Assembly (NCBI RefSeq): GCF_027257155.1
Contig: NZ_JAPWDU010000005.1
Coordinates: 186,001-250,000 of the forward strand
From: Cerasicoccus sp. TK19100
GTDB taxonomy: Bacteria > Verrucomicrobiota > Verrucomicrobiia > Opitutales > Cerasicoccaceae
Reading direction: 5' to 3'
Length of the DNA: 64,000 nucleotides
The notes below the pieces were generated by a model, which saw nothing but the letters and a program-made list of their open reading frames with translations, had not been told where the DNA came from and made no database searches. The position numbers were made by a program, and so were the translations under genes. Positions 8,789 to 17,959 of this stretch are shown here, in pieces (the first letter of the stretch is position 1; each line of letters opens with the position of its first letter).

Positions 8789-10195
8789 CTAATTTCTTAT
8801 GAACGAGGTATCTACGACTGTTACCATTACTGAATTTGTTGAGCCAAAACTACGCCAAATCTTGTAGGTTGAGCATTTATCGGCATTTATTGTCAATTTA
8901 ATCACGTTCTCCCAAATTGGGATGCTGATTTGACCTGCTGGCTGATCTCCGATTGGAGTCACCCGGATGACTGCGGTGCTTGTGTTGGCCATGCCGGACC
9001 AGAGGCAGCGTTCGCTTTGAGAATTGGTAACGGCAAAGTTCAGTGCTTTGCCATCGGCTAGTAGCTTTCGGAAAGCTTCAAACTCGCTCCAGACAGCAAC
9101 GACGTCCTCAATTTCGGCACGGTGTTCGTCGGGTGTCAGCGCAGGCGAATTGAAAACGAGCATGCTGTCGATGTCGCGCAGCCAGAGGTGCCGGAGGGCT
9201 TCGCGGTAAGCTTCGCGGCTCATTGTGGGGAGATTGTTATTTGGGGAATCCCTAACAACGCGGGCCACCCAAGGGATGGAGCCAAGGTAGGGCGCTGATT
9301 GGGCTCGGTTGAGCGAATCGACGCTCGTGTACCTTAGGAGCAACTGAGTGTAGAATGCATCGATATCTCTTTGTGGAAGGGTGAGGGGAAGCTCCGCTAG
9401 CTCGAAGGAGAGTGTATTTCCGTAGGCGTAGGGATTGGAGTGAGTGAAGAAGCTTGGTCCGGTGGCAGGGGTGGGTTGGTTGAGGGCATTGATGATTGGC
9501 GTTTGCGGATAGGAGATATTGGCCACCCAGTTGAGGACGCTGATGGACGGAAAGACTTCCCGGGCTGGCAGCGCAAGGTAGCTGCTGGCGATGTTATGGG
9601 CCATCTGCCGTCTGAAGTCGCCCCACGCCTCGGGGGTTGCGGCGCGCTGTCCGCCAACTTCCAGGCTTGGCGTATATGGCGCTGAAAAAGGATAGCCTTC
9701 GTAGTCTAGCCAAAGTGACTGAATGACCAAACCATTGTCTTGATAGCGGATGAGGGTGTCCCTGATATGTTGAGCCACTTGCCGCCATTTGCTGAGGTTA
9801 AAGGAATCCTTGGGCGTTTCGGGAAACGGCGTCCTTTGTCCGTTTTCGTCGGGGAGATTGAATCGCTTTAAGCCCTGCATGATCTGGAGCGGGGCACCGG
9901 CGTCGGCCAGGCTTTGGGCTGTCGCCAGATGGTCGCCTTCCAAGGGCAGGTGTTGATTGAAGCCTAGTGACCGAATGATTTGAATATCCTCAGGGGACAA
10001 CGGATCGTAGCCAAAACCGGACCAGAGTAGCATTGGCCCGGCTGGGGGTGGATCGAGGGGGCGGTAGTTTTGAGATAACTGGCGGAAAAGTCGCAACGCC
10101 TCGCTGGAGTCCCAACTGGTTGTATTGCCCTGCAGGTTCGCGGACAAAATGGTCAGCCAGCAGGCGAGACCGGGAAGGAATCGAAGCAAGTTCAT
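8789..10195 (-). CDS. Secreted TIM-barrel-like protein, putative glycoside hydrolase
   Basis: A 468 aa protein. The start is the ATG at 10195, which overlaps the stop of the upstream gene in an ATGA junction and gives a signal peptide (RFLPGLACWLTILSANLQG). The body alternates strands and helices with motifs such as LLWSGFGYD, IIRSLGFNQH and SLWLDYEGYP, followed by FPSISVLNWVA. This looks like a (beta/alpha)8 glycosidase-type fold, with the acidic D-Y-E as a candidate active-site segment. The last ~90 residues look like a beta-sandwich module. I cannot assign a glycoside hydrolase family. Coupling to the phosphodiester glycosidase-like gene and its place at the end of the glycan operon suggest trimming or turnover of the exopolysaccharide. 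Confidence 0.6.
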   Translation of the reverse strand: MNLLRFLPGLACWLTILSANLQGNTTSWDSSEALRLFRQLSQNYRPLDPPPAGPMLLWSGFGYDPLSPEDIQIIRSLGFNQHLPLEGDHLATAQSLADAGAPLQIMQGLKRFNLPDENGQRTPFPETPKDSFNLSKWRQVAQHIRDTLIRYQDNGLVIQSLWLDYEGYPFSAPYTPSLEVGGQRAATPEAWGDFRRQMAHNIASSYLALPAREVFPSISVLNWVANISYPQTPIINALNQPTPATGPSFFTHSNPYAYGNTLSFELAELPLTLPQRDIDAFYTQLLLRYTSVDSLNRAQSAPYLGSIPWVARVVRDSPNNNLPTMSREAYREALRHLWLRDIDSMLVFNSPALTPDEHRAEIEDVVAVWSEFEAFRKLLADGKALNFAVTNSQSERCLWSGMANTSTAVIRVTPIGDQPAGQISIPIWENVIKLTINADKCSTYKIWRSFGSTNSVMVTVVDTSFIRN

Positions 10196-11091
10196 TGGGC
10201 GCTTAAACCAAACATGAAGGGAATCGGGCGAGATATGAGTTTCTCTGGCGCTGGTGTGAGCTGGTAGGAGTCTTTGGTTTTCAAGACCATGCTGGTGCTG
10301 GAGCCGCCATCCATGCTGAAAGCTCGGTCGACGCCTAGTGAAATCAAGAATTCCGCTATTTCGGGCAGCGATGCGCCGGATTCGCGAATGGGGGAGGGGC
10401 GGTTGGCACCGCACACGACCAGGTAGAGGTAGCGGTTGTCTTTGGATAGACCAATGGCAGTCCGGCTTTTGCGGTTGGTGTAAGGCCTGATCGCTTTGTA
10501 AGGCGCACTATCCTGAACGAGCCAATTATAAGCGCTGAATGCCCAAACGGCGTCCTGCGGATTTGGTTCATTGGTTAGACTGATGATGCCATCGCTGCTC
10601 ATCCAGAGGATTGGGTAGTCGGGCGCTGCGCGCTCGTCGCCTATTTGATTCCCATCGGTGAGTTTGGCGAAACCACGGAGGGTAACATCTGTCCCCGGCA
10701 GAAACGTTTTCCACGTTTCCGTTTCTTCGGGTGTCTTGTCGGGGAGAGTGTAGGATGTGGCGTTTATCCCGACGAGAAAATTGCCAACCCGAGCCATGTT
10801 CAGGGGTGATTCCAGCCGGGCGTTGGCTGACTCCGGTGCATTTTTGCCCGGCGGGTTTACGAGTAGTAAAAACCGCTCAGACGCTTCACTGATCTCGATC
10901 CGCGCGGTGGTGAAGTCACCCAAACCGCTTGGTGACGGCTCCTGCCAGATGTAAACGGTACTGTCGTCTGAAGCCTTTGGCCGCGCGTCTCGCAAGATCG
11001 CTGCCGGACTTTGGTTTTGGGCCAGGTAGAGCCCGGCTGCGGTCAGGCATAGAAATGCGCCGCCGATGGCCAGCTTGGTTTTGGTTCTCAA
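10192..11091 (-). CDS. Phosphodiester glycosidase (NAGPA)-domain protein
   Basis: A 299 aa protein with an N-terminal membrane/signal segment (LAIGGAFLCLTAAGLYLAQ), so it is exported. The C-terminal half has the signature of the NAGPA / phosphodiester glycosidase domain: LISLGVDRAFSMDGGSSTSMVL, preceded by TAIGLSKDNRYLYLVV. In animals this fold removes GlcNAc from mannose-6-phosphate; in bacteria such proteins are common in exopolysaccharide loci and may cleave glycan phosphodiesters. The frame begins at a TTG (11091), since no ATG is available near the signal peptide. Its stop overlaps the start of the hydrolase-like gene (ATGA), so the two products are probably made together. It starts 13 bp after the acetyltransferase gene. 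Confidence 0.75.
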   Translation of the reverse strand: MRTKTKLAIGGAFLCLTAAGLYLAQNQSPAAILRDARPKASDDSTVYIWQEPSPSGLGDFTTARIEISEASERFLLLVNPPGKNAPESANARLESPLNMARVGNFLVGINATSYTLPDKTPEETETWKTFLPGTDVTLRGFAKLTDGNQIGDERAAPDYPILWMSSDGIISLTNEPNPQDAVWAFSAYNWLVQDSAPYKAIRPYTNRKSRTAIGLSKDNRYLYLVVCGANRPSPIRESGASLPEIAEFLISLGVDRAFSMDGGSSTSMVLKTKDSYQLTPAPEKLISRPIPFMFGLSAQ

Positions 11092-11104
11092 GGCTGGTGT
11101 GGAG

Positions 11105-11659
11105 TTAGCGAACGCCTATCACCTTGGCCGGATTACCGGCGACAATTACTCCGGCCTCGACGTCGCGAACGACGATCGCCCGAGCGCCCACTACGGCATT
11201 GTTGGCGATACTGACGCCTGGGCCAATAAAGCTGCCCGCGCATAGCCAAACACCGCTGCCCACCTTGATTGGAGGTGTCCTCAAGGGGAGATTTGGCTGG
11301 CGGAAATCGTGTGTGCCCGCGCAAAGCTGAACCCCTTGCGAGATCAGTGTGTGCTCCCCAATTGTGATAGGGCCAAGGTTGTAAATTTTAACATCCCACG
11401 AGACAATGGAGTGATCGCCGATGGTGAGGTTCCAGGGGAATATGACCTCCGCCTGCGGATAGATAATGACGTTCTTTCCGATTTTGGCACCCATTCTGGT
11501 GAGCAGCCAATTGCGAAAGGAATAAAGCTTTCGCGGGCTGAAGCGGAACAGCGGTTTGAGCGCACCCCAAATGACCCGCTTGACCATGACGTGGCGCGGG
11601 TAGTTGATGTTGTTTCGGTGCGCGACTAGATCCTGTTGGATGGCGTTTGGATCTGACAT
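11105..11659 (-). CDS. Left-handed beta-helix acetyltransferase (WcaF/colanic acid type)
   Basis: A protein of about 184 aa starting at the ATG at 11659. A GTG at 11695 would add 12 residues and overlap the upstream glycosyltransferase; I prefer the ATG, which lies 16 bp past that gene. Hexapeptide repeats are visible (IGDHSIVSWDVKIY, ITIGEHTLISQGVQL, VGSGVWLCAGSFIGPG, IANNAVVGARAIV). The catalytic region CAGTHDF and the end VAGNPAKVIG are typical of WcaF-like O-acetyltransferases that acetylate sugars during exopolysaccharide synthesis with acetyl-CoA. The N-terminal basic/hydrophobic stretch (VMVKRVIWGALKPLFRF) is also usual for this group. Confidence 0.85.
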   Translation of the reverse strand: MSDPNAIQQDLVAHRNNINYPRHVMVKRVIWGALKPLFRFSPRKLYSFRNWLLTRMGAKIGKNVIIYPQAEVIFPWNLTIGDHSIVSWDVKIYNLGPITIGEHTLISQGVQLCAGTHDFRQPNLPLRTPPIKVGSGVWLCAGSFIGPGVSIANNAVVGARAIVVRDVEAGVIVAGNPAKVIGVR

Positions 11660-11675
11660 TTCAGCCGCGATGACT

Positions 11676-12971
11676 TCAGGCGACTCGTTGAACACAGCTT
11701 GGCATGTTGGATTGGTTTCTCAGCCATGAATAGACACCATTGATCTGTTGGGCAATGCCTTTCCAACCATACTGGTTTTGGATCAATTGGCGTCCGCGAG
11801 CACCCATTTCGGCCCGCTGTTTATCGGTTAAGTTCATGGCTTCGAGAAGGGCGTCCGCGAGCGGGTCGGCTCCAATATCGACCCACCAGCCGCAGTCATG
11901 CTTCTCGATTTCGCTCCATGGCGCGCCCTTGGTCGTAATAACCGGCGTTTCGCAGCTGAGCGCTTCGGCCACAGTGAGGCCAAAGTTTTCGGTGTGCGTT
12001 GGCAGCACAAAGAGGTCCGCGTTTTGGTAGGTCTTCCACTTGGCGTCGTTGCATAGTGGCTCGCAGAAGGTAATGTCTTGGCGGACACCCAATCGTGTGG
12101 CGAGCTTCTCCAGCTCGGCCTTGTGATTGTCTTCCTCGGGGCCAACAATTTGGATGCGCCAACCGGGCTGACGGACTTTTGCCCACGCTTTGACCAGATT
12201 GACGAGTCCTTTGACCTTCTGAATGCGGCCCAGGAACAGCAAAGTTCTGATTTCCGGATTGGCGCGCTTGCTTGATTGGGCTTTGAGCATTTCCAACTCT
12301 TCGTCGGAAATGATTTCGACGCCGTTTGGAATGACGGCTACCGGGCTGGTGATGCCCAATGCGCGGATGTGCTCCAGCTCGCTTTGCGCTGTGGCGTGGA
12401 GGCAGGTCGCTTCCTGCAGCACCCGCTTTTGGTAAAGGCGCCAAGCCAGCTCTTTCTTGAGCCGCTTATGCTTCATGGCCCATGGCGCGGTCATGCCGCG
12501 GGGAGAGACCATGTAGGGGATATTGGTCTGGCGGGCAAATTTGGGACCTGCGTTCAGGAATGGAAGCCACAATCCGTTGACGTGGATAATCGAATCCTGA
12601 TGCGGCGTGATGTGCTCGCTCAAATAGGAGTCCGCATTGGTCGCATCGGCGTTGAGCAGGTAGCACTTCGGGCCATTGACGATGAGCGGAGATGCGCTGC
12701 TGCGCGAAATGATGGATACGTCGATGCCTTGCGTGACCAACTCTTTGCAGACTTGGGGCACGGAACGGGAGAGACCACCGGAACTTGCGTCCAGGTCTTT
12801 GACAAAATGGAATACGCTGGCGGAGTTTAGCTTTTCCGCAGATCGGTAGAGCCAGGAATCACGTCGTTGTGAACGATCGCTTCGGCCAGAAACTTGAGTC
12901 AGAGAACCTAAGTTTACGGTGGCCGAATCCTTGGCAAAGACCGGAGCTGTATGTTTCAGTAGTGTAGTCAT
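11676..12971 (-). CDS. Glycosyltransferase, GT4-like
   Basis: A 431 aa protein of GT-B fold. The N-terminal Rossmann half begins around residue 52 (VFHFVKDLDASSGGLSRSV), with the usual glycine-rich loop. The C-terminal Glycos_transf_1 half has LFLGRIQKVKGL and the donor-binding segment HTENFGLTVAEALSCETPVITT, including the EX7E-type acidic pair. The first ~45 residues are unlike other family members and may not be structured, so an internal start is possible. It heads a sub-operon: about 290 bp of leader with a symmetric dyad lies upstream (13060-13118). It probably adds one sugar of the repeat unit. Confidence 0.85.
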   Translation of the reverse strand: MTTLLKHTAPVFAKDSATVNLGSLTQVSGRSDRSQRRDSWLYRSAEKLNSASVFHFVKDLDASSGGLSRSVPQVCKELVTQGIDVSIISRSSASPLIVNGPKCYLLNADATNADSYLSEHITPHQDSIIHVNGLWLPFLNAGPKFARQTNIPYMVSPRGMTAPWAMKHKRLKKELAWRLYQKRVLQEATCLHATAQSELEHIRALGITSPVAVIPNGVEIISDEELEMLKAQSSKRANPEIRTLLFLGRIQKVKGLVNLVKAWAKVRQPGWRIQIVGPEEDNHKAELEKLATRLGVRQDITFCEPLCNDAKWKTYQNADLFVLPTHTENFGLTVAEALSCETPVITTKGAPWSEIEKHDCGWWVDIGADPLADALLEAMNLTDKQRAEMGARGRQLIQNQYGWKGIAQQINGVYSWLRNQSNMPSCVQRVA

Positions 12972-13059
12972 GAGCGCTTTGACGGGCTAAGGTATACATG
13001 TTTAGGGAGGTAGCATGCTCCCCACATAGTTGCCATCTTGGTTGCGCGGGATAGGTGAT

Positions 13060-13118
13060 TTGTACAAGCAAATTCGCAAGCACCTCATTGGAAGTGATTT
13101 GCGAAAGTAGTTGTGCAA
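13060..13118 (-). promoter_or_regulatory. Symmetric nested inverted repeat in the leader of the 11676-12971 gene
   Basis: The outer arms ttgtacaa (13060-13067) and ttgtgcaa (13111-13118) pair at 7 of 8 positions. The inner arms ttcgcaa (13073-13079) and ttgcgaa (13099-13105) pair perfectly. Both pairs share the same centre (13089) and the spacers on each side are 5 nt, so the 59 bp form one dyad. It lies about 90-150 bp upstream of the start codon in the 12972-13263 interval, which otherwise holds no convincing gene. It could be an operator pair or a structured RNA leader; the sequence does not show which. Confidence 0.4.
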
Positions 13119-13263
13119 ATGCGCGAGTCATGGATTGGATAGTAGCATGCGACATACCAACCACACTCTTTTAGAAGTATAATTGAGCAGCAGCCGCAAT
13201 TTTTCGATAATTTTAACGGCTACCTTATGAATTTTTTGGGCAATTGCCAGCCTAGAATTCTAC

Positions 13264-14652
13264 TCAATGTGCTTGAGACACTGATCTAGTATTCTCCTCA
13301 GTGTCTTCATCGTAATCCTCTATTTCGTCCGGGTCATCTGCTTCAGGCATCAGGAATTTGTGCAAGCCAATGTAGGCTACAAAGGCTACGATCGCGCCTT
13401 TTGTTAGCTGATTCAGCACCACTACCAGTTCGGTTTCCGCCTTGATTGACTGATAAAAAATGAAGGGTAGCCAAAAGATAAAAATCGCTTCTTTATGCGT
13501 GTAAGTGACTGCGATGCGATAGATGAACGCATAGACCCCGCCCCATATGAACATGAATATCGCACCGCCGAAGCCGGCATAGTTGGCATAAGCTTCGCCC
13601 AGAATACTGGTTCCCATTGAGGTGCCTTGCTCAAGAACGAGACCAGTAAACCGCTCGAAGTTCTTCTTACCGCCAGCCTCAGCTTTGTTTTTCATGATGG
13701 CGCGCGGGAAAATCGAGCTGATGATCGCTTCCTTGACGGTTTCGCCTTCGGCATGGGGTTCCACGAGCGGCACGTGGAGCATGATCGCGGAGATAATCCA
13801 ACCTTGGTTTATTCGCTGGCCGGCAGCTTTGAGTGTCTGCGTATCGAAGAAGGCATGGTCTACAAACACTTTGTCGTATACCGCTGCGACAATCGAAGCG
13901 TCCTGGTTTGCCCAGACTTTGCTTCGGTAATCCGCTTTGATAACCTGGATCGTGAACACGCAAAAGAATCCTGCGGCAAAGAACATGGCCTTCTTGGTGG
14001 GATTCCACGACATCGTGTGATACCAATAGCAGGCCACCAGGCTGACCCAGATAATAAGGTCATGGAACATGGCCGTCTCAGCACTCTGCAGGAGCAGGGT
14101 GGACATCGCCAGCCCGGTGTAAATGTAGCGCCGCTGGTGCCCGCTGTAGAGGAAATACAAGGCTGCGACATACCGAAGCTGCGTGAGCAACTTCATTAAA
14201 AACGCCAGCGAGCCCGGGGCATAGGGGTAAGCGTATTGCGCCACAAGGCTGATGATGAACAGCGCTATGCCTCGGTAAAAGAGTTTGTTGTCGCTAAGTT
14301 TTGTTAAAAAATCTTTCTGATGTGTTTCATAGGGAAACAGCGCCAGACCGATCAAAAATACGCAGGTTGCCGGCAGCACGAATCCGAAGTATCGCGCTTC
14401 TTCGACGTACATTTCGTAACGAATATCCGTGGAGCCAATTGCATAACCAATCACCGGACCGACCAGCCACTGTAAGCTCGCGATGGTTGCCGTGATCTCC
14501 AAAATCGGGATATGCGTATCCAGTCCCCGATAAAATGACATAAACGCAACGGCGAATACAGCGAGGGCTAACGTACTGTTGGGCAGCAATTGAAAGCTGC
14601 CCAACAAGCCAATAACCGCATAGGCTGATATCGAAAATAAGCGAAAATTCAT
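13264..14652 (-). CDS. Polytopic membrane protein, probable Wzy-type repeat-unit polymerase
   Basis: A 462 aa protein with about 10 hydrophobic helices and an acidic cytoplasmic C-terminal tail (ADDPDEIEDYDEDTEEN). A large loop lies between helices in the middle (residues about 265-340), the layout expected of oligosaccharide repeat-unit polymerases, whose sequences are notoriously divergent. Context supports this: it is embedded among glycosyltransferases, and its start overlaps the stop of the upstream glycosyltransferase by 4 bp. It is distinct from the ligase-like protein at 5080-6528. If the ABC exporter handles a finished chain, a separate polymerase would be unexpected, so its exact role is open. 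Confidence 0.65.
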   Translation of the reverse strand: MNFRLFSISAYAVIGLLGSFQLLPNSTLALAVFAVAFMSFYRGLDTHIPILEITATIASLQWLVGPVIGYAIGSTDIRYEMYVEEARYFGFVLPATCVFLIGLALFPYETHQKDFLTKLSDNKLFYRGIALFIISLVAQYAYPYAPGSLAFLMKLLTQLRYVAALYFLYSGHQRRYIYTGLAMSTLLLQSAETAMFHDLIIWVSLVACYWYHTMSWNPTKKAMFFAAGFFCVFTIQVIKADYRSKVWANQDASIVAAVYDKVFVDHAFFDTQTLKAAGQRINQGWIISAIMLHVPLVEPHAEGETVKEAIISSIFPRAIMKNKAEAGGKKNFERFTGLVLEQGTSMGTSILGEAYANYAGFGGAIFMFIWGGVYAFIYRIAVTYTHKEAIFIFWLPFIFYQSIKAETELVVVLNQLTKGAIVAFVAYIGLHKFLMPEADDPDEIEDYDEDTEENTRSVSQAH

Positions 14653-15758
14653 AAATCAAAGGCCCTTAATAGTGGGGCTATCGCATTCTCGCAACTGTAG
14701 TCTGACCTAAATTCCCGCAGTGCGGCCGGGCGCGGAAACGGACCCTCTGTCGGCAACTCATTAAAATCCAGCCGACGCAGCGGAGCTTGTGTGGTGGCCT
14801 CCTGCAAATGCGTGATCTGCTTCATTTCCTGTGGATACCAGACCTCCAGGCCCGCCGCCCAATACTCGAAGAGTTTATTCGGCGCATTATAAACAAAGTT
14901 CAAGGTATTGCCGCGGTATAAGATGAGGCCGACATCGTAATTGTGCAGCCGTTCGGGTAGTTCATCGTATTGCCAGCCTTGGGGGAAAGTTTGCACATTC
15001 GGAAAGTTCTCTTTTTCGAGCCATTCCCAAACCGCCGGGTCGACGTTAAATCCGCTGATAGTCAGCGTGGCCTTATCGGGAAATCGTGCGACCCATTCTA
15101 CGAGCTCGCGAATGTAGGTGTCGTGAAACGATGCCGAGCCCAGGTAGAGTAATCGAACGGGCCCATTTATGGCGGGTTGCGTAGATTTACGGTTCCAGGA
15201 AAGAGGTGGGTAGTTGGGCCAAATCTGAAATTTCTCCGCAGCAATCTCCGGATTATCCTTCGCGAGAAATCCGCTCCGGCTTTCGTTGGTCTGCGAAATC
15301 CATTCAGCGCGGGGAAACAGTTCACTCTGCTCGGCTTTCTGGCCAAGCTTTACCAGCTTCATGCCCGGGCGGTCGTAGTCATGCGGGGCATAATACTCGT
15401 GGTGGTGGATGAAGAGCCGGGCTTTGCCGCCAAGCAACCGGTAGTAAATCCAGGCCGCAATCGCTGAGTGTGGCTCAATGTAGAGGATTGCGTCGGGCTT
15501 GAATTTTCTGAGGGCGATGGCGCAATCCCAGTGCCACTTCAGGCATTGATAAAACCGCAGGAATGCCGACGTGCCAGGGTTGACAAACGGTAGGCGGTGT
15601 ATGCGCACGCCGTCGCAGTTAAATTCTGGTAAGGACTTCCGGTTGGCACTGGTCCAAACGGCTGCATCGACGTCATCCATCGATGCGAAGATCCGGATCG
15701 CATTGGTGGCTGGCGGGTAATACTCCAGCGGTAAAATATGAACGTAGGCCAGCCGCAT
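14649..15758 (-). CDS. Glycosyltransferase, GT4-like
   Basis: A 369 aa GT-B type protein. The N-terminus (MRLAYVHILPLEYYPPATNAIR) matches glycosyltransferases that begin with a substrate-binding Rossmann unit. The C-terminal half has LLYLGSASFHDTYI and YDVGLILYRG...PNKLFEYWAAG, the equivalent of the donor nucleotide-sugar pocket. It has 4-bp coupling to the polymerase-like gene downstream and lies 2 bp from the upstream gene. The sugar donor cannot be inferred. Confidence 0.8.
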   Translation of the reverse strand: MRLAYVHILPLEYYPPATNAIRIFASMDDVDAAVWTSANRKSLPEFNCDGVRIHRLPFVNPGTSAFLRFYQCLKWHWDCAIALRKFKPDAILYIEPHSAIAAWIYYRLLGGKARLFIHHHEYYAPHDYDRPGMKLVKLGQKAEQSELFPRAEWISQTNESRSGFLAKDNPEIAAEKFQIWPNYPPLSWNRKSTQPAINGPVRLLYLGSASFHDTYIRELVEWVARFPDKATLTISGFNVDPAVWEWLEKENFPNVQTFPQGWQYDELPERLHNYDVGLILYRGNTLNFVYNAPNKLFEYWAAGLEVWYPQEMKQITHLQEATTQAPLRRLDFNELPTEGPFPRPAALREFRSDYSCENAIAPLLRAFDL

Positions 15759-15760
15759 AA

Positions 15761-16798
15761 TCAGCTTGGGGAGAGGGTGCCGGTTTGCGCGAGAATGTTG
15801 GACAAGATCGAGTGATAGTCGCGCTGGTCCCGCCGGACTCGGGCAGTGCCAGCGCTCGCCATCGCCCGGAGCTTTTCCGGGTCTTGCAACAGGGCTTTTA
15901 TTTTTTGAGCCAGTGTTTGGTAATCCGTAAAGAACAGCGCTTCATCGTCATTAAAGAATGACTGTGTTTCGCGATTGGTCTCTGTCGCCAGAATCGTTCC
16001 GCAGGCCGGGATTTCGAAGGTGCGCGTTGTGTGGAGTTCAGGGAAGCGCTTTGAGATTAAGCCCAGTGATATCCACGACTTGGAGATCATGTTGACGTAA
16101 TCATCGCCAAAGACTTCGCGGCCGGCGAAGCTGAAGTGCGCGTCATGCTGATGCCTCTGGCAAAAGTCTTCCCAGTTAACCCCAGCAATGCGCAATGGCA
16201 CGCCGGCTGCGAGCAGTTGCTCAGCGCAGTCCATCCGGTCGGGTTCGCACAGGCCGATAAAGGAAACTTCGGGAACTTTTTCCTCGAACGCAAATCGTGG
16301 GTAGTGGACCTTCGCGTCATAGGCCTGCGTTGTCATGAGCAAGCGATCTGCGGGAATCCATTGGGCATACTCTGCGGTCTCGAATGACTTCGTGCTCACC
16401 GCGTAATCATAGAGCGGAAGCGAGGCGTTGAATGCCTTGGATTTATTAGTGTGAAAGGCGGTGTCGGGCGTATAGTGGATTAGCTTTCCCGTGGAGCGGC
16501 GCAGCAGCTTGGTCGTATCCAGTGAAAGGTAGGCGGCCTTGTCCGTCCAAATAAGATCCGGTTGATTGGTCTTGGCGATCTGAGCCAACTCATTTTGGAC
16601 GAGTCGATTGGTGGCCTGCATGACTGGGCCAATCTTAAAGCGCATGGCCAAGGTGCGGCCCCACCGAGACGCTTGCAGATACGGTTTGTGCGTATCGATC
16701 CAATGCCAGTGCCATCTCGGGGTGATTGTCCGCAAAGTTTCAGCACGCATCCGGGATGTCGTGCCGGGAGTCAATATGCCGATGTAGACAGCGTTCAT
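15761..16798 (-). CDS. CgeB-like glycosyltransferase
   Basis: A 345 aa protein. The C-terminal part (FPELHTTRTFEIPACGTILAT, then DDEALFFTDYQTLAQKIKALL and RVRRDQRDYHSILSNIL) has the arrangement of the CgeB-type Glyco_trans_1_2 family, a GT-B group common in bacterial surface-glycan loci. The N-terminal half has LIHYTPDTAFHTNKS and a Rossmann-like beginning. It forms part of the same minus-strand run as its neighbours, 27 bp from the upstream gene and 2 bp from the next. Confidence 0.8.
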   Translation of the reverse strand: MNAVYIGILTPGTTSRMRAETLRTITPRWHWHWIDTHKPYLQASRWGRTLAMRFKIGPVMQATNRLVQNELAQIAKTNQPDLIWTDKAAYLSLDTTKLLRRSTGKLIHYTPDTAFHTNKSKAFNASLPLYDYAVSTKSFETAEYAQWIPADRLLMTTQAYDAKVHYPRFAFEEKVPEVSFIGLCEPDRMDCAEQLLAAGVPLRIAGVNWEDFCQRHQHDAHFSFAGREVFGDDYVNMISKSWISLGLISKRFPELHTTRTFEIPACGTILATETNRETQSFFNDDEALFFTDYQTLAQKIKALLQDPEKLRAMASAGTARVRRDQRDYHSILSNILAQTGTLSPS

Positions 16799-16825
16799 GG
16801 CGAGGTTTGACCGGGTGAATTTTGC

Positions 16826-17959
16826 TCAGTGCTTGTCCAAGCTGGTGGACATCACATCGGCTAATCGATCTCCGATAGCGCCCCAGGTGTGGTTGCCCAA
16901 GGCATGGGCGCGGGCTTCTTCGCGCATGGCCATGTAGCGCGGACGATCCTGAATCAGTGTCTCGATTTGCGTGGCTAGCGCATCCGGAGAAACCGGTGCA
17001 TCCAGCAGAATGCCCGTTCTGCCATCGATGATGAGCTCGGGGATGCCGAACTTGTTCACGCTGATCGAGGGGCAGCCAAAGTATCCTGCCTCGGTGATGA
17101 CGAGCGGGTTGGTGTCTTCGCGGGTTGGGTGTAGCAGTAGGAAGGCGTTCGCTAGTATTTCGCGAAACGTCTGTCGCTCGGCATCGACATCCGGGCGCAG
17201 CTTGCCGTGAAATTGAACGCCGGGTAGGGCCAGTACATCGTCCGGAGGAGTGCCGCCAATGATATGCCAGCGTATTTCCGGATGTTGCGCCCTGAGCTTA
17301 CGATAGGCTTCGGCCACGAGGTCACCGCCCTTCTGATAAAAGTGCATCGCGATGGTCACGAAGTCGAGCGTGTCGCTGCGCCACTCTATGTTTTCGGGTG
17401 GCTCCAGCACGCCGCCACGGCCGAGGGCCAGGTAGTGGTCGCCCGTCAAATGGTAGGCTTCGCGCGCGCGCTCTAGCCCCCACTGCGATTCAAAGAAAAC
17501 CCCTTTGGCATTTTCGAGAAACTCTGCCTCTTTCGCCCAGATGCGCTCGAGGTCTGATTTCTCGAAATCCTCCAACTGGAAGGTGTTGAAAAAAAACGTA
17601 TGGAAGACGACATCGAGGTAAACGTAGTAAGGCAGCCGCGGTACTGAGTGGCACCAGCGGGTTGCGGAGCGGAAAAACACGGCGTCAGATTCTTCACCGA
17701 TGGCTGCAGATACCTGACGGGCATTGGCATCCAGCGTTTTCACGGAGAAGTAGGAAAACTTGCCCGGCCGCTTTAGGAATTTTCGGTTTATCTTCGAGGT
17801 AAAGTTCTCTCGGGCGCTGACTTTGGGTGTGATGGGCGGTCCGGCGATGACATTGAAATGTCGACGTAATTGCTCCTGTGCATGCCAATTAACCGCGAAG
17901 GAACCTCCACCGGATGGTTGGTGGGGCAGGTCCGTGATGTATGTGATGGTGCGTTTCAC
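16826..17959 (-). CDS. Glycosyltransferase, GT4-like (GTG start)
   Basis: A 377 aa protein starting at a GTG that overlaps the stop of the upstream gene (GTGA, 17956-17959), which implies translational coupling. It has a GT-B fold: MKRTITYITDLPHQPSGGGSF at the N-terminus with its glycine-rich loop, and a C-terminal Glycos_transf_1 domain with LLHPTREDTNPLVITEAGYFG and the acidic pair for donor binding. It belongs to the exopolysaccharide assembly set; donor and acceptor are unknown. Confidence 0.85.
   Translation of the reverse strand: MKRTITYITDLPHQPSGGGSFAVNWHAQEQLRRHFNVIAGPPITPKVSARENFTSKINRKFLKRPGKFSYFSVKTLDANARQVSAAIGEESDAVFFRSATRWCHSVPRLPYYVYLDVVFHTFFFNTFQLEDFEKSDLERIWAKEAEFLENAKGVFFESQWGLERAREAYHLTGDHYLALGRGGVLEPPENIEWRSDTLDFVTIAMHFYQKGGDLVAEAYRKLRAQHPEIRWHIIGGTPPDDVLALPGVQFHGKLRPDVDAERQTFREILANAFLLLHPTREDTNPLVITEAGYFGCPSISVNKFGIPELIIDGRTGILLDAPVSPDALATQIETLIQDRPRYMAMREEARAHALGNHTWGAIGDRLADVMSTSLDKH

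Noticed and set aside
12859-13164. 101-codon minus-strand frame upstream of the glycosyltransferase at 11676-12971
   Set aside because: It overlaps the glycosyltransferase start, has no recognisable motif, and the upstream half contains the symmetric dyad; it is better explained as leader sequence.
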